Shown here: piece by piece, positions 17,451-25,939 of the stretch
How positions within the stretch are numbered: position 1 is the stretch's first letter
Layout: every line of letters begins with the position of its first letter
NCBI GenBank assembly: GCA_002084355.1
Contig: NBLL01000004.1
Location: 1-36,304 of the forward strand
Reading direction: 5' to 3'
Source: Bacteroidetes bacterium 4572_128
Lineage (GTDB): Bacteria; Bacteroidota; Bacteroidia; Bacteroidales; 4572-128
DNA length: 36,304 nucleotides
Translations under genes and position numbers: made by a program
The notes under the pieces: generated by a model
Seen by the model: the letters and a program-made list of their open reading frames with translations, nothing else
What the model was told of the DNA's origin: nothing
Database searches by the model: none

Positions 17451-18683
17451 ATGAAAAAAAATATATTTATTTTTTTAATTTTTTTTGGATTTTCATATTC
17501 TTTGTCTTCACAAGAATACGAAAAATGTTACGAAGTTTTTAGGGAATATGGTCTAAGTAGATTTAAAAGTTCAGCTTATGAAAAAGCAATTTATAATTTT
17601 GAAGCATCTAAAGAATGTCCCGATAAACCTAATGATGCAGGAGTTATTTCTTTTATTTTAAGAGCAAAAAAATGCTTAGAATTACAAGGACAAGCAAATC
17701 TCTTATATAGGAAAGGAAATTATAAAGAGGCAAAAATTTATTTTGAAAAAATTATTTCTATTAATCCAGATGATGCAATTGCTAAATATAAATTGGAAAA
17801 ATGTAAAACAATATTAGATGAATTACCATCTTCATATACTAAGCCTGTTTCTAATAGCGGTCCAATAGAAACAAAAAAAACAATTAAAAAAGCACGTGTA
17901 ATTCCGACTTCTCTTGGTTTAACACTTGTTCACGTTGAAGGAGGTACTTTTATTATGGGAAGCAACGAATATAGTGATGAAAGTCCAGCAGGAAAAATAG
18001 AATTAGATGATTTTTTTATTAGTAAACACGAAATTACAAATCAACAATATGCTAATTTTTTAAATTCTTATGGTTCTACGCGAGCAAAAAAAGGAAAATA
18101 TACTGGTATGGCTTTGATACATTTAAAAGGTGCTTATGAAAATTTAAAATGTAGAATATACTACAATAAAGAAGAAAATATTTTTTCTGTAGAGAAAGAT
18201 TTTGAAGATCATCCTGTAACTTATGTTTCTTGGTATGGTGCTTATTATTATGCTAATTTTTACAATTACCGTTTACCAACAGAAGCAGAATGGGAATTTG
18301 CTGCAAAAGGTGGTTTACAAACTAAAAATTACAAATTTAGTGGAAGTAATGATGCAGACGATATTGCTTGGTACAAAAGCAATAATAGAAGTAGTGAACC
18401 AAAAACTTATAAAGTTGGAACTAAAGACCCAAATGAATTAGGAATTTTTGATATGAGTGGAAATGTTTGGGAATGGTGTTCAGATTGGTATGATTTTGAT
18501 TATTCAAAACGAAAAGCAAAAAATCCAGATGGAGCAGAAGTAGGAACACATAAAGTTTTACGTGGAGGTTCTTGGGGTTTTAACAGCAATTATTTACGAA
18601 CAACAAACAGATTGAAAAATATTCCTGAAACAGAAAGTGCAATTATTGGATTTAGAATAGTTGCAGAAGTAAAAAAGAAATAA
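17451..18683 (+). CDS. Secreted TPR plus SUMF1 (FGE-like) domain protein
   Basis: Start chosen at 17451 because it gives a clean signal peptide (MKKNIFIFLIFFGFSYSLSS). An earlier in-frame ATG only adds AT-rich leader residues. About 410 residues. Residues 20-120 hold TPR-like helices (YRKGNYKEAKIYFEKIISIN). The C-terminal 240 residues are a SUMF1/formylglycine-generating-enzyme-type domain: EGGTFIMGS, KHEITNQQYANFLN, HPVTYVSWYGAYYYAN, RLPTEAEWEFAAKGG, MSGNVWEWCSDWY and VLRGGSWGF. The active-site cysteines of true FGE, expected just after RGGS, are replaced (RGGSWGFNSNYLRTTN), so it is probably not a formylglycine generator. Bacteroidota use non-catalytic SUMF1 domains in GldK/GldJ-like envelope proteins; a structural or lectin-like role is likely. 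Not linked to gld genes here. Confidence 0.85.
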   Translation: MKKNIFIFLIFFGFSYSLSSQEYEKCYEVFREYGLSRFKSSAYEKAIYNFEASKECPDKPNDAGVISFILRAKKCLELQGQANLLYRKGNYKEAKIYFEKIISINPDDAIAKYKLEKCKTILDELPSSYTKPVSNSGPIETKKTIKKARVIPTSLGLTLVHVEGGTFIMGSNEYSDESPAGKIELDDFFISKHEITNQQYANFLNSYGSTRAKKGKYTGMALIHLKGAYENLKCRIYYNKEENIFSVEKDFEDHPVTYVSWYGAYYYANFYNYRLPTEAEWEFAAKGGLQTKNYKFSGSNDADDIAWYKSNNRSSEPKTYKVGTKDPNELGIFDMSGNVWEWCSDWYDFDYSKRKAKNPDGAEVGTHKVLRGGSWGFNSNYLRTTNRLKNIPETESAIIGFRIVAEVKKK

Positions 18684-18702
18684 TAAAATTAATTTAATAA
18701 AA

Positions 18703-18744
18703 TTATTTAAAATGTAAATTTCCAAAAATTTGCATTTTAAATAA
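18703..18744 (+). terminator. Strong terminator after the SUMF1 gene
   Basis: A 19-base arm (TTATTTAAAATGTAAATTT, 18703-18721) and a 19-base arm (AAATTTGCATTTTAAATAA, 18726-18744) pair with one wobble around a CCAA tetraloop, 20 bases after the stop at 18683. It is followed by a T-rich run. Confidence 0.75.
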
Positions 18745-18960
18745 ATAATTTTTTCAAAAAATCGCCAAAATTTTACGAATTTTAAAATTAAAAAAATTTT
18801 TTTTAAAATTCGTCCAAATTTTTAATTTAAAAAAAAATTTTTGAAAAAAACATCTAATTTTTTATGTTTTTTTATTTGAAATTAAAAAAAAATGGTGTTT
18901 TTTTGAAAAAATTTTTTTATTTAAAAAGCATAAAAAAATCGTTTTTTTTTGAAATTTCAT
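18745..18960. repeat. Intergenic AT repeat copies before the patatin gene
   Basis: Forward-type cores at 18750-18780 (ttttttcaaaaaatcgccaa) and 18795-18825 (aaaattcgtccaaatttttaa), plus a degenerate one at 18840-18870 (ttttgaaaaaaacatctaatttt). An open frame from 18864 runs through this region into the patatin gene, but its residues are low-complexity and the natural start is at 18966. Confidence 0.6.
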
Positions 18961-18965
18961 TTTTA

Positions 18966-21249
18966 ATGGAAATTAATAATTACAAAAAAAGAATAAATAT
19001 TTATTCTTTAATTATCTATTTTTTATTTAATTTTTCTAATGCAAAATCTCAAAAAGTTGGTTTAGTTCTTAGTGGTGGCGGAGCGAAAGGTTTTGCTCAC
19101 ATAGGAGTAATTAAAGCTTTGGAAGAATATAATATTCCAATAGATTATATTTATGGAACTTCTGTTGGAGCTTTAATTGGCGGTTTATATGCTATTTCTT
19201 ATTCACCAGAGGAAATTGAAAAATTTGTAAACTCATATCATTTGAAAAAATGGTCTTATGGAGATATTGACGAAAAATATATTTATTATTTCAAAAAAAA
19301 TGAATTAAATGCTGTTTTTGTTAAATTAAAATTATTTTATAAAGATTCTATTTTAAAAATTCAACTGCCAGGTAATATTTTATCTACACATCAAATGGAT
19401 TTTGATTTTATGGAAATTATGGCTGGTGCTTCGGCAATTTCGAATAATAATTTTGATAGTTTATTTATTCCTTATGCTTGTGTTGCTTCTGATGTTTATG
19501 AAAAAAAATCTTATGTAATGAAAAATGGAGATCTTGCGTCTTCGGTTAGAGCATCTATGACTTATCCATTTATTGTTAAACCAATAAAAATAGATGAAAA
19601 ATTACTTTTCGACGGTGGTTTATATAATAATTTTCCTGTTGAACTTATGAAAGAAGATTTTAATCCGGATATAATTATAGGTTCTAATGTTAGTTCTAAT
19701 TCACTTCCTCCAGATGTTGATGATATTTTATTACAATTAGAAAATATGTTGATAGATAAAACAAATTTTTCAATAGCAAAAAAAGATGGAGTTTTAATAA
19801 GTCCAGTTGTTGATAATGTGGGATTAATGGATTTAAAAGACATAAATGGAACTATACAAAAAGGTTATGAAGCGACTTTGGAAAAAATAAATGAAATAAA
19901 TAATCTAGTAAAAACAAGACGTAAAAAAAAAAATTTAGAAGAAAAACGCAAAATTTTTAAGGAAAAACAAAAAAAATTATTATTCCAGAATATATATATA
20001 AAAGGAGTAAACAGTGTTCAGAGGAAATATTTAAAAAAAAGTATATTACAAAAGCAAAAGATTTTTTCAATAGAACAATTGAGAGCAACATATTTTAAAT
20101 TGATTTCAGATGATAAAATTTCATCTATTTATCCAAAGGCAAAATTTAATAAAAAAACCTCTTATTTTGATTTATTTCTTAATGTTAGAAAAGAAAAATA
20201 TTTTGACATAAAAGTTGGTGGCAATATTTCTTCCAGTTCTATTAACCAAGGTTTTGTTGGTGTAGAATATAAATTTCTTGGTAAAAATTCTATTAATTTA
20301 ATGGCAAATACATATTTTGGTCGTTTTTATACTTCCGCTCAAATTATGGGAAAAATAGATTATCCAACCAAATTGCCATTTTTTATAGATTTAAGTTTAA
20401 CTTTTAATAGGTGGGATTTTTTTAGGAGTTATAGTGATTTATTTTTTGAAGATGTAAGACCGTCATATTTAATTCAAAATGAAACAAATTTTGCTACTAA
20501 TTTTAGTATGCCAATAAAAATAAATGGGAAATTTACTGTCGGTGCAGCTTTTTCTTACGATAGATTTTATTATTACCAAAATAATATTTTTTTGCAAGCA
20601 GATACTTCTGATAACACAAAATTAAAATCTGTAAATGCACATTTTTTAATGGAAAAAAACACTTTAAATTACAGTCAATTTGCAAATTCTGGAGTTTATT
20701 TTGGTATTTTAGGACAATTTGTAATTGGAGATGAAAAACATATTCCTGGTTCTAATTCTTACGAAAAAGAAATTTTAGAAGAAAAGCACAATTTTTTTCA
20801 GATAAAAATCGAGATATAATATTTCATTTTATAATGAATTATTAATTTCTAATAAAAAATTTTTTCAAAATTATACTTCTACTATATTTTCTGCTTCCAG
20901 TTTTAGCCCAATTCCACATAGCAAAACATTATTTTTAAAAAAATATCGTTCATATAATTATTTTGGTTTTGGTTTAAGAAATATTTATAATATTTTGCGA
21001 AATTTTGATTTTCGTTTTGAAGTTTATATTTTTAAACCTTATAGGGCGATATTTGAAAATGCAAAAAAAAAGGCATATTTTGGTGAAATATTAAAAGAGC
21101 AATCTTTTATAGAAAGTATTTCTTTTGTTTATCATACGCCTTTTGGAAATGCAAGTTTATCTTTAAATAATTATGATAAATTAGATAAAAAATTATATAT
21201 TTTATTTAATTTTGGTTATATTCTTTTTAATAGAAAAGGACTTTTTTAA
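18966..21249 (+). pseudogene. Patatin-like phospholipase with POTRA and beta-barrel, single-base frameshift
   Basis: Start chosen at 18966 (MEINNYKKRINIYSLIIYFL), which gives a signal sequence ending near SNAKSQ. The patatin domain has the oxyanion loop LSGGGAKGFAHIG, nucleophile GTSVGALIGG and the catalytic aspartate in DGGLYNNFPVE. A POTRA-like segment follows (FQNIYIKGVNSVQRKYLKKS), then BamA/Omp85-like barrel strands, as in autotransporter-type patatins (PlpD-like) of the outer membrane. The frame stops at 20819, but barrel strands continue in the +1 frame from about 20809 to 21249 (FYNELLISNKKFFQNYTSTI, FGFGLRNIYNIL, VYHTPFGNASLSLNN, FNFGYILF). Removing one A from the run at 20804-20808 restores a frame of about 760 codons. 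So the gene is intact but for a single base, which may be mutation, phase variation or read error. TolC follows 4 bases after. Confidence 0.85.
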
Positions 21250-21253
21250 AATT

Positions 21254-22546
21254 ATGAAAAAAACACTTAAAATTTTATTATTGATTTTTATCTCAAAAAC
21301 TTTATTGTTTTCGCAGGAAAATTTAAGTTTAGAAGAAGCTTTGAAAATAGGCTTAGAAAATAATTATCAAATTTCTATTTCTAAAAGAAACTTAGAAATT
21401 TCAGAAAATAATAATTCATGGGGAGCAGTTGGTTTTTTACCAAAAATAGATGCGAGTTTAAGCGAGACAGCGAGATGGGATTATCAAGATACTACTTCTT
21501 CACGAACAAACGCTTTTTCTTCGAGAGTTTCTATGAGTTGGTTGCTTTTTGATGGTTTTGGTATGCAAATTAATAAGAAAAAATTAGAAAATTTGGAGAT
21601 TATTTCCGAAGGAAATGTAGATATTATTGTAGAAAATACCATAGGAAATATAATTTTATCTTATTATAGATGTATTTTGGAAAAAGAGAAATTGAAAGTT
21701 GTTGAAGAAGTTAAAAGTCTTTCTAAAGATAGGTTTAATTATATTAAATCGAAAAAAGAATTTGGTGCATCAGTAACTTATGATGTTTTACAAGCAAAAA
21801 ATTCCTTTTTATCTGACAGTAGTAATTTTTTATTACAAAAAATAAATTATGAAAATTCAATAAAAAATTTAAAATTATTAATTGGAGAAGGTAGAAAAAT
21901 TAATTATAATTTTACAGAAGGTTTAGAAATTAATCTATTTAATTACGATTTTGATGTTTTATTGAAAAAATTATTTAATCAAAATAAATCTTTAAAAAAT
22001 CAATTAATTGCTATTAATATTCAAACGCTTGAGTTAGATTTTCAAAAAAGTAAATATTATCCAACAGTTTCCTTAAATTCTGGTTTTGATTTTAATAGTT
22101 CTAATATAAATCCAGAAAGTAAATTTTTGAATAATATAAAAAATAAAAATCACGATTTTTATATTACATTATCTGTAAATATAAATATTTTCAATGGTGG
22201 AAACACAGAACGTGCAATTCAAAATACAAAAATTCAGAAGGATATTATGAATTTAGAAAATTTAGAATTACGTCATTCTTTAAAAAATGCTTTATCAAAT
22301 TTGCTTTCAAATTATAATTTAAGAAAAGATTTATATAAAGTTTCTAATGAAAGTTTTGAAACAGCTAAATTAAATCTTCAAATTTCTAATGAAAAATATA
22401 AGTCCGGAGCAATAAATTCTTTTAATTACAGAGATATACAAATAATTTATTTGAACTCTGCTTTCAACAAATTACAAGCATCTTACAATTTAATAGATGC
22501 AGAAACAGAAATGTTAAAAACTGTTGGAGAAATTAATTTGAAATAA
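21254..22546 (+). CDS. TolC-family outer membrane efflux protein
   Basis: The start at 21254 gives a 430-residue protein with a signal peptide (MKKTLKILLLIFISKTLLFS). The mature part starts NLSLEEALKIGLENNYQISI, the classical first helix of TolC-family proteins, followed by strands and long helices in two related halves: SRVSMSWLLFDGF in the first, and SVNINIFNGGNTERAIQNTK with LQISNEKYKSGAINSFNYRD in the second. TolC trimers form an outer-membrane channel and periplasmic tunnel for export of drugs, lipids or proteins. It begins 4 bases after the barrel gene and so probably shares its transcript. No adaptor or pump gene is next to it, so the partner is unknown. Confidence 0.9.
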   Translation: MKKTLKILLLIFISKTLLFSQENLSLEEALKIGLENNYQISISKRNLEISENNNSWGAVGFLPKIDASLSETARWDYQDTTSSRTNAFSSRVSMSWLLFDGFGMQINKKKLENLEIISEGNVDIIVENTIGNIILSYYRCILEKEKLKVVEEVKSLSKDRFNYIKSKKEFGASVTYDVLQAKNSFLSDSSNFLLQKINYENSIKNLKLLIGEGRKINYNFTEGLEINLFNYDFDVLLKKLFNQNKSLKNQLIAINIQTLELDFQKSKYYPTVSLNSGFDFNSSNINPESKFLNNIKNKNHDFYITLSVNINIFNGGNTERAIQNTKIQKDIMNLENLELRHSLKNALSNLLSNYNLRKDLYKVSNESFETAKLNLQISNEKYKSGAINSFNYRDIQIIYLNSAFNKLQASYNLIDAETEMLKTVGEINLK

Positions 22547-22554
22547 GAATATTA

Positions 22555-22790
22555 ATATTTTTGAAAATTCGTAAAAAAATGGCGTTTTTTTGAAAAAAAT
22601 TTTTTAAAATATTTGAAATTTTGGGCAAATTAAAAAATTTTGGTCATTTTTTTGAAAAATTTTTTTTTATTTTAAAATAAAAAACATTAAAATTTTGGTC
22701 ATTTTTTTGAAAAATTTTTTTTTATTTTAAAATAAAAAAATTTTGGTCATTTTTTTGAAAAATTTTTTTTTTATTTTAAAATAAAAAATA
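22555..22790. repeat. AT repeat block, reverse orientation
   Basis: Cores read attaaaattttggtcattttt, then gaaaaatttttttttatttt. Three near-identical copies have the GGTC at about 22642, 22697 and 22744 (spacing about 55 and 48), with degenerate copies at 22565-22635 (aatggcgtttttttg; tgaaattttgggcaaatt). Here the CG of the core is mostly replaced by GGTC or GGGC, unlike the other blocks. Confidence 0.75.
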
Positions 22791-22791
22791 T

Positions 22792-22819
22792 TAAAATATT
22801 TGAAAAATCAAATATTTTA
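22792..22819. terminator. 12-bp perfect hairpin between TolC and the riboswitch
   Basis: TAAAATATTTGA and TCAAATATTTTA pair perfectly around an AAAA loop. It may end the TolC transcript (stop at 22546). Its left arm overlaps the TTTG (22799-22802) that is the best -35-type box of the downstream riboswitch promoter, so it could equally be an operator. Confidence 0.55.
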
Positions 22820-22829
22820 ATTTCATTTG
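22799..22829 (+). promoter_or_regulatory. Promoter for the thiamine-responsive transcript
   Basis: TTTG at 22799-22802, 19 bases, then TTCATTTG at 22822-22829 (one mismatch to TAnnTTTG). The spacing is ideal for a Bacteroidota promoter, and predicted initiation near 22836 falls just before the first helix of the riboswitch at 22842. Confidence 0.5.
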
Positions 22830-22841
22830 CAATAATTTTAC

Positions 22842-22930
22842 AAAATTGGGGTGCTTTTAAAAAAGCTGAGATTACACCCTTTGAACTTAGAACAGATAAT
22901 GCTGTTTAAGGAAAAAGAAATCTCAATTTA
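22842..22930 (+). promoter_or_regulatory. TPP riboswitch (thi box)
   Basis: The conserved core is present in order: GGGGTGC (22848-22854), GCTGAGATTACACCC (22865-22879), TTTGAAC, then a variable hairpin AACAGATAATGCTGTT (the UAAUGC motif within it) and AAGGAAAAAGA. The ends pair (aaattg at about 22843-22848 with caattt at about 22924-22929) to form P1. This is the THI element that binds thiamine pyrophosphate. It lies 27 bases upstream of the TonB receptor ATG, too close for a separate terminator, so control by hiding the start region is more likely than attenuation, although P1 sequestration details are inferred. Confidence 0.93.
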
Positions 22931-22957
22931 TTTTTTTTTAATTTTATATTATTAATA

Positions 22958-25351
22958 ATGAAAAAAATTTATTCTTTTGTGTTTTTTTATTTTTTTGTTA
23001 CAAATATATTTTCACAATCGTCTCTAAATGGAATTGTAAAAGATGAAAAAGGCGAAATTTTGGCAGGTGCTAGCGTGGTTCTGGAAAATACAGAATACGG
23101 AATTGCAACAGATAAAAATGGTAATTTTAATTTTGAAAATTTAAAAGTTGGAAGTTATAAAATAAAAATTTCTTTTATTGGTTATGAAGAATTTAGTGAG
23201 AATATTTATATAAATGGAATAATCAATAAAGAATTTTTATTGAAAAATTTTGCTTTTGTAAATGAGGAAATTGTTATTTCTGCAACAAGAGTAGGAAAAA
23301 ATACTCCAATGACTTTCAAGAATATTGATAAAAAGGATATGGAAAATAAAAATTTAGGTCAAGATATTCCTACTTTATTAAAAAATACGCCTTCTGTTGT
23401 TATGACTTCTGATGCTGGAGCTGGTATTGGTTATTCTTCTATGAGAGTAAGAGGGATAGATGCGGAAAGAGTAAATATTACTTTAAATGGCGTACCTTTT
23501 AATGATGCAGAATCTTATTTTGTAGGATGGGTAAATTTACCTGATTTAGCTTCTTCGGTGGAAAATATCCAAATTCAAAGGGGAGTTGGAACTTCTACAA
23601 ATGGAGGAACAGCATTTGGAGCAAGTGTAAATTTGCAAACCACAACAACAAAAGAAACTTCTCCTTATGGAAAATTGAGTATTTCTCAAGGTTCATTCAA
23701 TACGCAAAAATATACAGTAAATGGCGGAACAGGTTTATTAGAAAATAATTTTTCTTTTGATGTAAGAGCTTCACAAATAAGGTCTGATGGTTTTATAGAT
23801 AGAGCATCTTCTGATTTACAATCTGTATTTGCAACGGGAGCATATCATTTAGAAAAAGGTTTTATTCGTTTAAATGCAATTATTGGACAAGAAGAAACTT
23901 ATCAAGCATGGAATGGAGTTCCAAAAGAATTATTGAAAACAGACAGAACTTATAATAAATATACTTATAATAATCAAATAGACCACTACGAGCAAGAACA
24001 TTATCAATTATTATTTGCTTATGAATTGTCAAAAAATTTGAATATTAATGGAACTTTTAACTTTACACATGGAGAAGGTTATTATGAAAGTTATAAATTT
24101 GAAAAGGATTTTTTTGATGATTATAATATGAATTACGTTATTAATGAAGAAGATACAACGAAAGAATCTGATTTTGTTCAGAGAAAATATTTAGATAATA
24201 ATTTTTATTTTGGGACGGTTTCTGCAAATTACAAATTAGAAAAATTAACGGCAATTGCAGGTGCTTCTGTTGGAAATTATAAAGGCGACCATTTTGGAAA
24301 TGTGATAAAAGTAATTTATCCAGATAATAATAAAAGTTCAAGATCTTTGCCTCATCAATGGTATTTTAACGATGGGAAAAAACAAGATATAAACACTTAT
24401 TTAAAATTAAATTATGAAATTATAAATAATATTTATGTTTTTGGAGATGCGCAATTTAGAAAAGTTAGTCATGAAATGAAAGGAATAGACGATGATTTTG
24501 CAGATATTTCGCAAGAACATGAGTATAATTTTTTTAATCCAAAAACAGGTGTTTTTTTAAAAATGAATGATAATTTTAGTTCTTATTTTTCTTATGCGAT
24601 AGCACATAGAGAAGCAAGTCGTAGGGATTTTAAAGATTCTAAAGATTTAGAAAAAATTTTGCAACCAAAAGAAGAAAAATTAGAAGATTTTGAATTTGGT
24701 GTAAAATATAAAAATCAAATTGATGATTTCATTGTTAATTTGGGAGCAAATTTTTATTATATGAATTATACAGACCAGCGAGTGCAAACAGGAAAAATTA
24801 ATAATGTTGGTAGTGCCATTATGACGAATGTTGATAAAAGTTATAGACAAGGAATAGAAATCGATTTTGCAAGTAAATATAAAAAAATATCTTGGAATTG
24901 GAACGCAACATTCAGCGAAAATAAAATTGAAAATTTTACTGAATATGTTGATGACTGGAATAATGGAGGACAAATCTCTATAGATCTCGGTGAAACTGAT
25001 TTAGCTTTTTCTCCAAATTTTATATTTAGTAATGATTTAAGTTATCAAATTAAAAATTTTAAATGTTCTATTTTAAGTAAATTTGTAGATGAACAATTTA
25101 TTGATAATACTTCAAATAAAAATAGAAAATTAGATGATTATTTAGTTCACGATTTGAAATTTAATTTTAAGAAAAAGATCAATGATTTTCAAATTGATAT
25201 ATTTATTTTAGTTAATAATTTCTTTAATGAAAAATACGAAACAAATGCTTGGGTTTATCGTTATTTTTATGGCGGCGAAGAAAATGAATTAAATGGTTAT
25301 TTTCCTCAGGCTGGAAGAAATTATTTAATTGGAATTACTGTAAAATTTTAA
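22958..25351 (+). CDS. TonB-dependent receptor, thiamine-regulated
   Basis: A 797-residue outer-membrane receptor with a signal peptide (MKKIYSFVFFYFFVTNIFSQ). Residues 21-100 are a carboxypeptidase-regulatory-like beta sandwich (LNGIVKDEKGEILAGASVVL). Residues about 105-230 form the plug: VISATRVGKNTPMTF, a TonB-box-like start, then MRVRGIDAERVNITLNGVPF and GVGTSTNGGTAFGASVN. The rest is a 22-strand barrel ending in an aromatic C-terminus (YLIGITVKF). It imports a scarce nutrient using TonB/proton-motive force. The TPP riboswitch directly upstream argues that the ligand is thiamine, a phosphate ester or a pyrimidine/thiazole precursor. TPP-controlled outer-membrane receptors have been proposed in Bacteroidota. 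No inner-membrane thiamine transporter gene is next to it. Confidence 0.92.
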   Translation: MKKIYSFVFFYFFVTNIFSQSSLNGIVKDEKGEILAGASVVLENTEYGIATDKNGNFNFENLKVGSYKIKISFIGYEEFSENIYINGIINKEFLLKNFAFVNEEIVISATRVGKNTPMTFKNIDKKDMENKNLGQDIPTLLKNTPSVVMTSDAGAGIGYSSMRVRGIDAERVNITLNGVPFNDAESYFVGWVNLPDLASSVENIQIQRGVGTSTNGGTAFGASVNLQTTTTKETSPYGKLSISQGSFNTQKYTVNGGTGLLENNFSFDVRASQIRSDGFIDRASSDLQSVFATGAYHLEKGFIRLNAIIGQEETYQAWNGVPKELLKTDRTYNKYTYNNQIDHYEQEHYQLLFAYELSKNLNINGTFNFTHGEGYYESYKFEKDFFDDYNMNYVINEEDTTKESDFVQRKYLDNNFYFGTVSANYKLEKLTAIAGASVGNYKGDHFGNVIKVIYPDNNKSSRSLPHQWYFNDGKKQDINTYLKLNYEIINNIYVFGDAQFRKVSHEMKGIDDDFADISQEHEYNFFNPKTGVFLKMNDNFSSYFSYAIAHREASRRDFKDSKDLEKILQPKEEKLEDFEFGVKYKNQIDDFIVNLGANFYYMNYTDQRVQTGKINNVGSAIMTNVDKSYRQGIEIDFASKYKKISWNWNATFSENKIENFTEYVDDWNNGGQISIDLGETDLAFSPNFIFSNDLSYQIKNFKCSILSKFVDEQFIDNTSNKNRKLDDYLVHDLKFNFKKKINDFQIDIFILVNNFFNEKYETNAWVYRYFYGGEENELNGYFPQAGRNYLIGITVKF

Positions 25352-25359
25352 TGTTTTTT

Positions 25360-25835
25360 TTTTAATAAAAAAATTTTTTTCAAAATTCGTGAAAATTTTA
25401 ATATTTTTTAATTTGAAATTAAAAAAAAATTTTTTTCAAAATTCGTGAAAATTTTAATGTTTTTTAATTTGAAATTAAAAAAAAATTTTTTCAAAATTCG
25501 TTCAAAATTTTAATGTTTTTTAATTTGAAATTAAAAAAAAAATTTTTCAAAATTCGTGAAAATTTTAATGTTTTTTAATTTGAAATTAAAAAAAAATTTT
25601 TTCAAAATTCGTGAAAATTTTAATGTTTTTTAAATCAAAATAAAAAAAACATTTTTTCAAAATTCGTGAAAATTTTAATGTTTTTTAATTTGAAATTAAA
25701 AAAAAAAATTTTCAAAATTCGTTCAAAATTTTAATATTTTTTAAATCAAAATAAAAAAAAATTTTTCAAAATTTTAATATTTTTTAATTTGAAATTAAAA
25801 AAAAAATTTTTTTTTCAAAAAACGCCAAAATTTTA
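25360..25835. repeat. Tandem array of eight or nine 55-bp AT repeat units
   Basis: The unit is tcaaaattcgtgaaaatttt, then aatgttttttaatttg and aaattaaaaaaaaatttttt. The CG of successive copies is at 25388, 25444, 25499, 25555, 25610, 25665, 25720 and 25823, so the period is 55-56 bases, with one decayed copy near 25770. Variants swap cgtg for cgttc, and two spacers read ttttaaatcaaaataaaaaa in place of ttttaatttgaaattaaaaa. That last spacer is an 11-bp-arm palindrome around a central G. It fills the whole convergent gap between the TonB receptor and the giant gene. Confidence 0.9.
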
Positions 25836-25851
25836 TGATTTTTTCGATAAA

Positions 25852-25887
25852 ACAACATTGGAGGTTTTTTTGAATCTCCAATGTTGT
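25852..25887 (-). terminator. Second terminator hairpin of the giant gene
   Basis: ACAACATTGGAG (25852-25863) and CTCCAATGTTGT (25876-25887) form a perfect 12-bp stem with a 12-base loop. It lies directly beyond the first hairpin on the minus strand and just before the tandem AT array. Confidence 0.7.
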
Positions 25888-25889
25888 CT

Positions 25890-25923
25890 AAACATTGGTG
25901 TTAAAAAAAAAACACCAATGTTT
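25890..25923 (-). terminator. First terminator hairpin of the giant gene
   Basis: AAACATTGGTGTT (25890-25902) and AACACCAATGTTT (25911-25923) form a perfect 13-bp stem with an A8 loop (U8 on the minus-strand transcript), 16 bases beyond the stop codon at 25940. Confidence 0.8.
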
Positions 25924-25939
25924 TTATAATTTGAAAAAT

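Noticed and set aside
25360-25835. Replication origin with iterons
   Set aside because: The AT-rich unit array resembles iterons, but the same unit fills many other gaps, no DnaA-box-like TTATCCACA is present and no replication gene is nearby.
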